The notes below the pieces were generated by a model. That model made no database searches and was not told where the DNA came from. It was given only the letters and a program-made list of their open reading frames with translations. This document shows, piece by piece, positions 1 to 5,331 of a stretch of DNA of 6,613 nucleotides (positions are counted from its first letter, which is position 1; every line of letters starts with the position of its first letter). The translations under genes and the position numbers were made by a program. Origin of the DNA: Lactobacillus sp. (GTDB taxonomy: Bacteria; Bacillota; Bacilli; Lactobacillales; Lactobacillaceae); the NCBI GenBank assembly GCA_003482405.1, contig DMZB01000092.1, positions 1-6,613 on the forward strand, written 5' to 3'.

Positions 1-591
1 AATTGGACGTAAATAAGGATCAACCTTTTCCTTTAAGTCGCCAGGTAGGAACCCTAAACTTTCACCGGCTTCAACAGCTGGTCGCGTCAAGATAATCTTT
101 TCAACATCCCCACGTTTGAGTGCTGCTACCGCCATTACGACGGCCAGGAAGGTTTTCCCAGTTCCGGCTGGTCCAATACCAAACGTGATGTCATTATGAC
201 TAATTGACTGTACGTATTGACGTTGTCCGTAGTTCTTAACCCGAATGGCACGACCATGATCATCCTTGATCAAAGTTTGCTTATACAAATCTTGAAAATA
301 CTCTAGTGTGCCACGTTCAGCCATTTTCATCGCCGAAACGACATCTGTACTGTTTAATGTAATACCGCTTTTAATCAATTGTACTAAATTATCAATAATT
401 TGAATCGTTTGTTCAACATGGTGTTCATCATCGCCAGAAACGGTGATGTTGTCTCCGAAGGCATGAATATTAACCTCTAGGCCCTCTTCCAGCAGGTGTA
501 AGTTAGCGTCATTAGCGCCAACTAGGCCGGCTTCAAGATCCGGTGTGGACAAACGGAAACTGCGTTCAAATGCAAACTGGTTATCTGCCAA
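1..591 (-). CDS. phoH: PhoH-like ATPase, 3'-truncated by window edge
   Basis: N-terminal 197 residues of a cytoplasmic PhoH-family P-loop ATPase, a family linked to RNA metabolism and often encoded beside ybeY; the exact substrate is not settled. Reading the minus strand from 591 gives an uninterrupted frame to the window edge. The P-loop GPAGTGKT lies at residues 140-147, followed by the family signature [18 protein letters not shown] (169-186) and KVDPYLRPI at the edge. Residues 1-115 form the usual N-terminal region. Family members are about 320 residues, so roughly 120 C-terminal residues lie outside. The start is a TTG codon preceded by AAAGGAG at good spacing; the first in-frame ATG (codon 88) would delete most of the N-terminal domain. 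The upstream neighbour yqeY is separated by a terminator, so phoH probably has its own promoter. Identification is firm; the TTG start is likely. Confidence 0.95.
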   Translation of the reverse strand, partial: MADNQFAFERSFRLSTPDLEAGLVGANDANLHLLEEGLEVNIHAFGDNITVSGDDEHHVEQTIQIIDNLVQLIKSGITLNSTDVVSAMKMAERGTLEYFQDLYKQTLIKDDHGRAIRVKNYGQRQYVQSISHNDITFGIGPAGTGKTFLAVVMAVAALKRGDVEKIILTRPAVEAGESLGFLPGDLKEKVDPYLRPI

Positions 592-601
592 AAAAGTCTC
601 G

Positions 602-608
602 CTCCTTT
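602..608 (-). promoter_or_regulatory. Ribosome binding site deciding the TTG start of phoH
   Basis: The minus strand reads AAAGGAG ten bases before the TTG codon at 591-589. No ATG or GTG lies close by in frame, so this site supports TTG initiation. Confidence 0.75.
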
Positions 609-644
609 GCTGGTACTTCTTTTTAACTCACTTAGATACCCTCT

Positions 645-653
645 ATTTTAGCA
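645..653 (-). promoter_or_regulatory. Possible extended -10 promoter for phoH
   Basis: The minus strand reads TGC followed by TAAAAT, an extended -10 arrangement (TGn plus -10 hexamer). No convincing -35 is seen at 16-18 bases. Transcription would start near 638, giving a leader of about 47 bases. A separate promoter makes sense because a terminator (768-804) lies between yqeY and phoH. This is a motif match only. Confidence 0.4.
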
Positions 654-767
654 TAAACGACCACTAGCACAAACAATCCAGCGCTATGGTCCGTGTTCAT
701 GTCGACCCTTTTAATCCTCTTAGTGACATGCCTCGTCAAAATCTATTTTGAGAATTCCGTTTAACCC

Positions 768-804
768 AAAACCACCCCATTCCCAAAGTTTGGAAATAGG
801 GTGG
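768..804 (-). terminator. Hairpin terminator after yqeY
   Basis: An imperfect inverted repeat at 772-804 forms a stem of about 14-15 bp. In the minus-strand RNA the only two irregular pairs (778/798 and 782/794) become G-U wobbles, while in the plus-strand RNA they are C-A mismatches, which points to the minus strand. A short TTTT run follows (771-768). It lies between the yqeY stop and phoH, so it probably ends the yqeY transcript. The U-tract is short, so termination may be incomplete. Confidence 0.7.
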
Positions 805-836
805 CGCTAAGTTACTGTTTGTTCGCGAACTGGATT

Positions 837-889
837 TTCGTTACAACTCGTCACAGTTCCGTGGATTCTAAGCTCTTATTTGTAACGAA
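837..889. repeat. Inverted repeat in the yqeY 3' region
   Basis: Perfect 10-base arms TTCGTTACAA (837-846) and TTGTAACGAA (880-889) are separated by 33 bases. A self-complementary 10-mer, GTTCGCGAAC (821-830), lies next to it. The element sits between the yqeY stop and the hairpin terminator at 768-804, inside the 301-base stretch without a gene (592-892). No protein-coding potential is apparent. It could be a second 3' RNA structure, a protein-binding site or a decayed repeat; function unknown. Confidence 0.5.
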
Positions 890-892
890 TCA

Positions 893-1336
893 CTAACTGA
901 GTAAGGATTTAACGGCTTCATTGACAAGCTTGCCGTCTGCTTTGCCCTTAACCTTTGGCATTACAGCACCCATCAGTTTGCCAAAATCGGCCTTACTGGT
1001 AGCGCCCACTTGGTCAGCCGTTTCCTTCACAACCGCAGTAATCTCATCAGCACTCATTTGGGCTGGCATATACTTTTCAACAATCGCGATCTCAGCCTTT
1101 GTGTCATCAACCAAGTCTTGGCGATCAGCCTTTTCAAATTCGGCCAAAGATTCTTTACGTTGCTTAAGTCCGCGCGAAACAACGGCGACTTCCTCGTCTG
1201 GCGTTAGGTCATGGCCTAATTCAATCTTTTCATTCATGACACCAGACTTTAAGGAACGAACAACATTGAGTTCCAGCTTATTTCTAGCTTTCATAGCTGT
1301 CTTTAAATCTTCGTTTAACTGTGATAACAAATCCAT
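893..1336 (-). CDS. yqeY: GatB/YqeY domain protein
   Basis: A 147-residue cytoplasmic YqeY protein, related to the C-terminal tRNA-binding tail domain of the GatB amidotransferase subunit. Free-standing YqeY has no firmly established role, although its relationship and its usual neighbour rpsU suggest a link to tRNA or translation. Family features include the helical N-terminus (MDLLSQLNEDLKTAMKAR), VVRSLKSGVMNEKIE near residues 25-39, EKYMPAQMS (87-95) and a C-terminal segment MGAVMPKVKGKADGKLV. The length is the usual 147-150. I chose the ATG at 1336 because GGAGG lies 11 bases upstream; starting farther out at 1354 would place the ribosome binding site inside the coding region and add six non-family residues. 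rpsU lies immediately upstream, separated by a strong terminator, so expression depends on readthrough or on a weak promoter at 1375-1380. Confidence 0.95.
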   Translation of the reverse strand: MDLLSQLNEDLKTAMKARNKLELNVVRSLKSGVMNEKIELGHDLTPDEEVAVVSRGLKQRKESLAEFEKADRQDLVDDTKAEIAIVEKYMPAQMSADEITAVVKETADQVGATSKADFGKLMGAVMPKVKGKADGKLVNEAVKSLLS

Positions 1337-1347
1337 GATTATCAATT

Positions 1348-1352
1348 CCTCC
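1348..1352 (-). promoter_or_regulatory. Ribosome binding site of yqeY
   Basis: GGAGG on the minus strand, 11 bases before the ATG at 1336. It excludes the longer reading from 1354, which would overlap this site. Confidence 0.8.
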
Positions 1353-1374
1353 AAATTATTAAGTCACTGCTTGT

Positions 1375-1380
1375 AGTATA
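1375..1380 (-). promoter_or_regulatory. Possible -10 of a yqeY promoter
   Basis: TATACT on the minus strand lies just after the rpsU terminator, 39 bases before yqeY. The -35 position falls in the terminator's T-tract and does not match consensus, so the promoter is weak or false. It would explain how yqeY is transcribed despite the strong terminator upstream. Confidence 0.4.
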
Positions 1381-1393
1381 CCGCTTTTGTGCA

Positions 1394-1421
1394 GAAAAAA
1401 ACGCCAGCACAGGCTGACGTT
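1394..1421 (-). terminator. Rho-independent terminator of rpsU
   Basis: The minus-strand RNA forms a 9-bp stem, AACGUCAGC pairing with GCUGGCGUU (one G-U pair), with a CUGU loop and a run of Us directly after. The plus strand has no T-tract. It lies 11 bases past the rpsU stop. Confidence 0.9.
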
Positions 1422-1432
1422 CACTTTCACAA

Positions 1433-1621
1433 TTAGAAACGACTCTTCTTGTTCTTACGCTTACGCGCAGCCTCTGACTTAAGCTTACGCTTAACGCTTG
1501 GCTTTTCATAGAATTCCCGTTTACGGTATTCTTGAAGGGTCCCGTTCTTCGAAACGGTCCGTTTGAAACGCCGGAGAGCATCATCTAAGGATTCGTTCTT
1601 GCGAACAACTGTCTTTGCCAT
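1433..1621 (-). CDS. rpsU: 30S ribosomal protein S21
   Basis: A 62-residue, highly basic protein of the small ribosomal subunit; S21 contributes to initiation and mRNA engagement near the anti-Shine-Dalgarno region. It begins [21 protein letters not shown] (family core: basic residues, [12 protein letters not shown]) and continues with [19 protein letters not shown], then a lysine/arginine-rich tail ending KRKNKKSRF. Length fits the 57-70 range of Firmicutes. The ATG at 1621 follows a strong AGGGAGG site about ten bases upstream. A consensus promoter lies upstream and a strong terminator directly after, so it is mainly a monocistronic unit, with yqeY probably receiving readthrough. Confidence 0.98.
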   Translation of the reverse strand: MAKTVVRKNESLDDALRRFKRTVSKNGTLQEYRKREFYEKPSVKRKLKSEAARKRKNKKSRF

Positions 1622-1690
1622 TGTGAAATCCCCTCCCTTCGAGCGTTTAGTAACGGTTTTGTACGTTCTGCACTTAACTGTCCTTAAAGA

Positions 1691-1719
1691 AGTATACAGA
1701 AACCTTTGACCGTCGTCAA
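1691..1719 (-). promoter_or_regulatory. Strong sigma-A promoter of rpsU
   Basis: On the minus strand, -35 TTGACG (1719-1714) and -10 TATACT (1696-1691) are separated by exactly 17 bases. Transcription would begin near 1684, giving a leader of about 60 bases. A short inverted repeat (CGTCG 1711-1715, CGACG 1727-1731) overlaps the -35 element; it could be an operator or a remnant of an nfo terminator, and may be chance. No clear terminator follows nfo, so readthrough from nfo is also possible. Confidence 0.85.
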
Positions 1720-1752
1720 TTAATCCCGACGATTTATTTCGAAAAAATGCAA

Positions 1753-2679
1753 TTATTTTAGAAAAGCATCAAAAGGTTCGTCGTTGGCAACATCACGAAC
1801 CAAGTGATCGTTAAACTTACCAGCCATTAATTCTGCAATCTCATAACCATAAGGTGCACGTTTATCCTTCGGTTTATTTTCAGGATCAACAGCAACATAA
1901 GGTGTCTCCATAATCTTCGGTACGTTTGCAAATCGCTCATCATGCGCAATGGCGTTGAGTCGCTCAAAGCCAATGGTGCCGTAACCTAAGTTCGTGTGGC
2001 GGTCCTTATGGGCACCTTGAGGATTTTTAGAGTCATTAAGGTGAATCACTTTAATCCGATCCAGGCCAATTACTTGATCAAACTGTGTCATCACACCCTC
2101 AAAGTCGTCTTTGATCGCGTATCCTGCATCGCTCGTATGACAAGTATCAAAACAAACGGACAACTTGTCGTTAAGCTTAACACCTGCAATCATCTCAGCA
2201 ATCTGTTCAAAGGTAATCCCTACTTCAGTGCCCTTACCTGCCATTGTTTCAATCGCAATTTGCGCGTGCTGATCAGGTGTCAAAATTTCGTTTAAACCCT
2301 TGATGATCGACTGAATGGCTGCTTCAGGGCCGGCACCAACGTGAGCGCCAGGATGCAGGACAATTTGCTCGGCACCCAACGCATCGGCACGTTTAACCTC
2401 TTCACGAAGAAAGTCGACCGCAAATGCAAAACTTTCCGGTTTAAATGTATTTCCTAAATTCACAATATACGGCGCGTGTACCACAATGTGACCGAGATTA
2501 TGCTCAGCCATGAACGCATGACCTTCTTCAAGATTCAGCTCTTCGATCGGTTTACGCCGCGTGTTTTGTGGCGCCCCTGTATAAATCATAAAAGTATTTG
2601 CATGATACTTAGCCGCTTCCTCAGCTGACCCTAGCAGCATCTTCTTGCCACTCATGCTAACGTGTGATCCAACTAACAT
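1753..2679 (-). CDS. nfo: Endonuclease IV (AP endonuclease)
   Basis: A 308-residue cytoplasmic apurinic/apyrimidinic endonuclease of base excision repair. It cuts 5' of abasic sites, and can remove 3'-blocking groups, using a tri-zinc centre in a TIM barrel. The full set of expected metal ligands is visible: H68 (VVHAPY), H109 (LHPGAH), E144 (IETMAGKG), D178 and H181 (FDTCH), H213 (VIHLND), D226 and H228 (KDRH) and E258 (METP). The protein starts with the family's N-terminal strand [12 protein letters not shown] chose the ATG at 2679, with GGAG five bases upstream. The frame stays open for 34 more codons to 2781, but those codons are translated repeat and do not resemble the family. The length slightly exceeds the E. 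coli enzyme (285) because of a C-terminal extension, common in Firmicutes. No clear promoter is seen directly upstream; it may be co-transcribed with yitT through the repeat array. Confidence 0.96.
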   Translation of the reverse strand: MLVGSHVSMSGKKMLLGSAEEAAKYHANTFMIYTGAPQNTRRKPIEELNLEEGHAFMAEHNLGHIVVHAPYIVNLGNTFKPESFAFAVDFLREEVKRADALGAEQIVLHPGAHVGAGPEAAIQSIIKGLNEILTPDQHAQIAIETMAGKGTEVGITFEQIAEMIAGVKLNDKLSVCFDTCHTSDAGYAIKDDFEGVMTQFDQVIGLDRIKVIHLNDSKNPQGAHKDRHTNLGYGTIGFERLNAIAHDERFANVPKIMETPYVAVDPENKPKDKRAPYGYEIAELMAGKFNDHLVRDVANDEPFDAFLK

Positions 2680-2683
2680 TTTT

Positions 2684-2688
2684 TCTCC
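2684..2688 (-). promoter_or_regulatory. Ribosome binding site deciding the nfo start
   Basis: GGAGA on the minus strand just before the ATG at 2679. It sits only two bases from the end of the repeat array and marks where repeat stops and gene begins. Confidence 0.75.
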
Positions 2689-2690
2689 AT

Positions 2691-2806
2691 TCTTCCCGAG
2701 CTTCGGCATCACTCTTCTAAACGTGCACTCGACTTCTGAATCCTGTGCATAAGCTGTAAGTCGTGGCATTCGCAAGCCCACCGAATGTCTCGCCTTACTT
2801 CTTATT
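2691..2806. repeat. Repeat unit A, next to nfo
   Basis: The left arm of the first hairpin is missing; the nfo ribosome binding site stands in its place. The middle hairpin TGCAC (2724-2728) with GTGCA (2745-2749) is present. The third hairpin is CATTCG (2767-2772) with CGAATG (2782-2787), a perfect 6-bp stem with a 9-base loop. Confidence 0.7.
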
Positions 2807-2936
2807 GCTCAGCTTCAAACCGAAGTCGGGCATCACTCTACTTAAACGTGCACCTGTCGCTCAAGGTCCTGTGCATAACCCAAAGCTGTCAACCCACAAG
2901 CAAAGTACGCTTGTACGTCGCCACCTTTACGTTATT
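2807..2936. repeat. Repeat unit B, the complete copy
   Basis: The first hairpin pairs CTTC (2813-2816) with GAAG (2822-2825) and can extend outward to GCTC (2807-2810) with GGGC (2828-2831), allowing wobble and one mismatch. The middle hairpin is TGCAC (2849-2853) with GTGCA (2871-2875). The third is ACAAGC (2896-2901) with GCTTGT (2909-2914), a perfect 6-bp stem with a 7-base loop, different in sequence from that of unit A. Confidence 0.7.
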
Positions 2937-2977
2937 GCTCGGTCCTTCCCGAGCTTCGGCATCACTCTCTTATAACC
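2937..2977. repeat. Repeat unit C, partial, overlapping the end of yitT
   Basis: It contains a perfect hairpin, GCTCGG (2937-2942) with CCGAGC (2949-2954), then the core GGCATCACTCT and a decayed continuation (CTTATAACCG against ACTTAAACG in unit B). The yitT stop codon (2972-2970) lies in this decayed part. Confidence 0.65.
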
Positions 2978-3845
2978 GCGGCTCATAAAAGTTACCTAAA
3001 ATGCGGACAATATTACTTAATGAAACAAAGGAATTCGGATCTGACTCATTGATGGCTTCCTGTAATTCGCCGACTTCATACCCAGAAATAACTGTGAACA
3101 AAATCGACTTCTTGTTGTGCTTATACGCACCCTCGGCACCATGAACAATGGTAATTCCGCGGCGAATATGATGTTGCACAGAATCCACAACTGTTTTTGG
3201 CCGATCCGTAATGATCATAACCTGCATGCGTTGTTGACGCGTATACACCATGTCCATCACCCGGGCGTTGACAAAAATTCCAATCGCAGAATAAAAAGCA
3301 TATGGCCAACCAAACACGAAGCCCGCCGCAATAATAATAAACGCGTTAAATGACATGTTGATGGTACCCATTTTACGACCAGTAGCACGTCGAATAACGA
3401 TCCCGAGGATATCGAGGCCCCCAGTTGAAATACCATAACGTAGCGCCAGTCCCGTACCAAATCCGTTAACCGCACCACCAAAAATTGCGCAAATAATTGG
3501 GTCAGTGGTCAAAGTCACTGGATGAATGACCCGAATCATAATGGTCGACATCCCAACGGCAATCATTGTGAAAATGGTGAAACGGTGGCTAATTTTGACC
3601 CACGCTAAAATAAATAACGGAATATTTAGAAGAAACAGCAACTCACCGATGCCTAAATCGACGCCGATATAACGCGACGACAATGTGTGAACCAACTGGG
3701 CCGCACCAGTGATGCCAGATGAATAAATGTGTCCTGGATTCCAAAAAAAGTTTAGGGCGACAGACACACAGATTGAATAAATAAACGCTGTGCCCACCCG
3801 TCCAGTATATTGATGACGCTCAATTAATTGTTGCAAATCATTCAT
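2970..3845 (-). CDS. YitT-family integral membrane protein (DUF161/DUF2179)
   Basis: A 291-residue membrane protein of the YitT family, which has several paralogues in most Firmicutes and no established biochemical activity. Hydrophobic segments lie near residues 17-36, 68-83, 89-106, 116-135, 165-180 and 183-195. The family glycine-rich motifs are visible: SSGITGAAQLVH (42-53), GGAVNGFGTGLALRYGISTGGLDILG (123-148, over two loops) and GTINMSFNAF (160-169). Residues 205-285 form the soluble C-terminal DUF2179-type domain (IITDRPKTVVDSVQHHIRRGITIVHG; FVSLSNIVRILGNFY), probably cytoplasmic. The ATG at 3845 has AAAGGAC upstream and follows an extended -10 promoter, so it starts its own transcript. 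The stop codon falls within repeat unit C, so the last few residues may have been altered by the repeat. No terminator is seen between it and nfo. Confidence 0.9.
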   Translation of the reverse strand: MNDLQQLIERHQYTGRVGTAFIYSICVSVALNFFWNPGHIYSSGITGAAQLVHTLSSRYIGVDLGIGELLFLLNIPLFILAWVKISHRFTIFTMIAVGMSTIMIRVIHPVTLTTDPIICAIFGGAVNGFGTGLALRYGISTGGLDILGIVIRRATGRKMGTINMSFNAFIIIAAGFVFGWPYAFYSAIGIFVNARVMDMVYTRQQRMQVMIITDRPKTVVDSVQHHIRRGITIVHGAEGAYKHNKKSILFTVISGYEVGELQEAINESDPNSFVSLSNIVRILGNFYEPRL

Positions 3846-3875
3846 GAATTAAAGTCCTTTATCTTGATGTGTTTC

Positions 3876-3884
3876 ATTATAACA
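3876..3884 (-). promoter_or_regulatory. Extended -10 promoter of yitT-family gene
   Basis: The minus strand reads TGT followed by a perfect TATAAT, 30 bases before the ATG. No good -35 is seen at normal spacing, as is common with extended -10 promoters. Transcription would start near 3869. Confidence 0.7.
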
Positions 3885-3951
3885 AACCGAATCCAACACC
3901 GTGGTTTTTCTGATCGCTTTTTTAATTGAAACCGTTCCCAATGATGATTGA

Positions 3952-3960
3952 TGGTATACT
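3952..3960 (+). promoter_or_regulatory. Extended -10 promoter of the membrane protein gene at 3989
   Basis: TGG followed by TATACT on the plus strand, 28 bases before the ATG. The -35 region is weak; TTGAAA at 3926-3931 is too far (23 bases). It is divergent from the yitT promoter. Confidence 0.6.
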
Positions 3961-3978
3961 GGAACGATTGAATAACTC

Positions 3979-3983
3979 GGAGG
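3979..3983 (+). promoter_or_regulatory. Ribosome binding site deciding the start at 3989
   Basis: GGAGG five bases before the ATG at 3989. It rules out the longer reading from the TTG at 3926, which would overlap the promoter. Confidence 0.75.
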
Positions 3984-3988
3984 TTTCC

Positions 3989-4600
3989 ATGAATACGCAA
4001 GCAAATCAGTTTTATAAAGAACCATGGTTTGGCATCGTCCTCACCGTTCTTTTCTTTCCGGCCGGTATTTACGTCATGTTTAAATTTGGTCCATGGCGTA
4101 AACGCACCAAAACAATCCTGTCCATTGTCCTGAGCCTTATTTGTATCGTGGTGTGGACCATTGCGGGGCTGGCACCCGCTTCTTCTAATCCTGGTGTTGG
4201 TGAAACCTGGTTGAGCAGTGGTGCACAGAAAACAGTGACCGTAAAGTCATCACTAAGTTTCAGCGTCGACGCCAAGGGTCATGTTCGTTTAAAGGGTCAC
4301 GTCAACTTGCCAGACAAAACAAAACTCCACGTCACACTCACGCATGCCAATACCGTCGTTGGCGACAACGTCACTGTTAGTGACGAGACATGGAAAACTG
4401 CTGCATTAACAAGTGATAATCAACCCCTAGCACCTGCAACATACAAGGTCCATGTCACGTCATTACCTTGGTCCCAGCAGTCTGACAGCGTGGTTGCCAA
4501 ACTGGGTAAAGGTGGCAAACAACTGCGTGGCTCAGAAACGATAAAGACACACGCTGGCCGTGCCATTGACTTGCGACAATCTGTTACCTACGAGCCTTAA
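3989..4600 (+). CDS. Hypothetical membrane-anchored protein with extracytoplasmic beta-rich domain
   Basis: I do not recognise this 203-residue protein. Two hydrophobic segments (about 14-32 and 43-62) are joined by a basic loop (RKRTK, 37-41). By the positive-inside rule the loop is cytoplasmic, so the C-terminal part, from about 63 on, faces outward. That part is rich in alternating polar and hydrophobic residues, threonine and valine (for example KTVTVKSSLSFSVDAKGHVRLKGHV, 81-105, and TKLHVTLTHANTVVGDNVTV, 111-130), suggesting a beta-sandwich or Ig-like fold. It has no cysteine outside TM2, no sorting motif and no lipobox. The N-terminal layout (KEPWFG, then FFPAGIYVMFKF, then a basic loop) resembles small two-helix membrane proteins common in lactobacilli. 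The start at 3989 is set by GGAGG. It is transcribed divergently from yitT and convergently with the Tag-like gene; no terminator is evident in the 50-base gap after it. Confidence 0.8.
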   Translation: MNTQANQFYKEPWFGIVLTVLFFPAGIYVMFKFGPWRKRTKTILSIVLSLICIVVWTIAGLAPASSNPGVGETWLSSGAQKTVTVKSSLSFSVDAKGHVRLKGHVNLPDKTKLHVTLTHANTVVGDNVTVSDETWKTAALTSDNQPLAPATYKVHVTSLPWSQQSDSVVAKLGKGGKQLRGSETIKTHAGRAIDLRQSVTYEP

Positions 4601-4650
4601 TAGCAAGATATTTTGTAATTATCATTTTCACACCACTGTCATGCGGACAC

Positions 4651-5142
4651 TTATCGCATTAGAGGCCATGTGCCGATGCTGGCTAAGAAGACCCGTGTGG
4701 TTTCTGGGCCAGTAAAGGTGAACCCGCGCTGATGTAGCTTCTTAGCAACTTCTGTGCCAATTTGTAACTGTGCTTCATGCGAAAGTGGTGTATGTTGTCG
4801 ATAATGGCTCAAAAACTGTTCAAAACCTTCGTCTTGCTGGGATAACTGTTGGATGGCGTGGGCATTTTGAATCGTGCCCCGGATTTTTTTAACGTTGTGA
4901 ATCATCCCTGGTAACATCATGATTTGCTGAACCTCGTTTTCATCAAACTGCACCACCTTTTCGATGGCAAAATTTGCAAATGCCTGCTGTAAAATAGGCA
5001 GTTTGTTAACGACCATTTTCCAATTGAGGCCAGCTTGAAACACTTGTATCGTCAGCCGTTCAAACAAAGCGTTGTCGCCGTGTAGTGGTTGTCCAAACAT
5101 TTCGTGATAACCTTCAACTAATTTTGTCTCTTTAACTGCCAT
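4651..5142 (-). CDS. Divergent DNA-3-methyladenine glycosylase I (Tag)-like protein
   Basis: A 163-residue protein of the Tag/HhH-GPD glycosylase family. Authentic Tag removes 3-methyladenine from alkylated DNA. Family signals: GYHEMFGQP (11-19), matching AYHDNEWGVP of E. coli Tag; LFERL...FQAGLNW (27-41), matching LFEMI...QQAGLSW; MIHNVKKIRGTIQNA (80-94); and HQRGFTFTGPETT (137-149), matching KKRGFKFVGTTI. Against the E. coli sequence, recalled from memory, catalytic E38 is replaced by glutamine (Q33), the N-terminal Cys zinc ligand is absent, and the protein ends (GTWPLMR) before the C-terminal His and Cys ligands; only the His equivalent to H17 is kept (H13). Activity is therefore uncertain. 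The ATG at 5142 is chosen because AAAGGTGG lies seven bases upstream; ATGs at 5181 and 5157 are poorly placed. It has its own promoter (5202-5207). Confidence 0.85.
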   Translation of the reverse strand: MAVKETKLVEGYHEMFGQPLHGDNALFERLTIQVFQAGLNWKMVVNKLPILQQAFANFAIEKVVQFDENEVQQIMMLPGMIHNVKKIRGTIQNAHAIQQLSQQDEGFEQFLSHYRQHTPLSHEAQLQIGTEVAKKLHQRGFTFTGPETTRVFLASIGTWPLMR

Positions 5143-5149
5143 GCCATAA

Positions 5150-5157
5150 CCACCTTT
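5150..5157 (-). promoter_or_regulatory. Ribosome binding site deciding the Tag-like start
   Basis: AAAGGTGG on the minus strand, seven bases before the ATG at 5142. The upstream in-frame ATGs at 5181 and 5157 lie before or within this site. Confidence 0.7.
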
Positions 5158-5201
5158 CATTTTTTGAATCGTGATAAACAAACAATTACTTTACAATCGC
5201 C

Positions 5202-5207
5202 ATTATA
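5202..5207 (-). promoter_or_regulatory. -10 element of the Tag-like gene promoter
   Basis: Perfect TATAAT on the minus strand, 60 bases before the ATG at 5142. There is no good -35 at 16-18 bases (TTTACG is 21 bases away). It lies just downstream of the terminator at 5248-5290, as expected for a new transcript. Confidence 0.55.
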
Positions 5208-5247
5208 GACAGTTCATCAAAATTCTTCCGTAAATCATATTTCCCCT

Positions 5248-5290
5248 AAAAAGACGATCCAAGTGCCACATGCGCACTTGGATCGTCTTT
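5248..5290 (-). terminator. Long hairpin terminator after the flavin reductase-PAS gene
   Basis: Perfect 17-bp arms (5250-5266 and 5274-5290) enclose a 7-base loop. On the minus strand the stem ends in a run of five Ts (5252-5248), typical of rho-independent termination. On the plus strand only three Ts follow before CGTTAG. It ends the gene at 5332-6613. Confidence 0.9.
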
Positions 5291-5331
5291 CGTTAGTCTA
5301 ATCTAGTTTTACACTGTTAATTTAAAACCAC

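Larger units (their letters stand above)
2691..2977. repeat. Array of diverged, hairpin-forming tandem repeats (about 124-130 bp period)
   Basis: This stretch holds no credible gene. The core GGCATCACTCT recurs at 2705-2715, 2829-2839 and 2958-2968 (spacings 124 and 129). Other blocks recur in the same order: AAACGTGCAC (2719, 2844), CCTGTGCATAA (2742, 2869), AGCTGT (2752, 2884), and TTATTGCTC (2802-2810, 2932-2940). There are two nearly full units and one partial unit. Each unit can form several hairpins. The array begins at the nfo ribosome binding site and overlaps the last codons and stop of yitT. It could be an intergenic mobile-type repeat, a structured leader of nfo, or a small RNA; the functional strand is unknown. 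I do not recognise a named family. Confidence 0.85.

Noticed and set aside
921..1376. A 151-codon plus-strand frame opposite yqeY
   Set aside because: It is antisense to a clearly recognised gene, has serine-rich shadow composition and no ribosome binding site.
1342..1584. An 80-codon minus-strand frame overlapping rpsU and running through its terminator
   Set aside because: It is an out-of-frame reading of rpsU that crosses the terminator hairpin.
2680..2781. 34-codon N-terminal extension of nfo in the same frame
   Set aside because: The extension is translated repeat unit A, matches nothing in endonuclease IV, and the ribosome binding site sits just before the family's normal first residue at 2679.
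2887..2892. TTGACA on the minus strand as a -35 for nfo
   Set aside because: No acceptable -10 lies 16-18 bases downstream, and the hexamer is not present in the sister unit.
2691..2977. CRISPR array
   Set aside because: The units are about 124-130 bases long, diverged and mostly repeat, with no short identical repeats separated by unique spacers.
2763..2988. Two overlapping plus-strand open frames of about 70 codons
   Set aside because: They consist wholly of repeat units B and C, have no ribosome binding site, and show no protein-like composition; they are open by chance within the repeat.
3926..3988. TTG-initiated extension of the membrane protein
   Set aside because: It would translate the promoter and the GGAGG site; the ATG at 3989 is well placed.
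4601..4650. Terminator between the convergent membrane protein and Tag-like genes
   Set aside because: No stem with an adjacent T-tract could be found in this 50-base gap.
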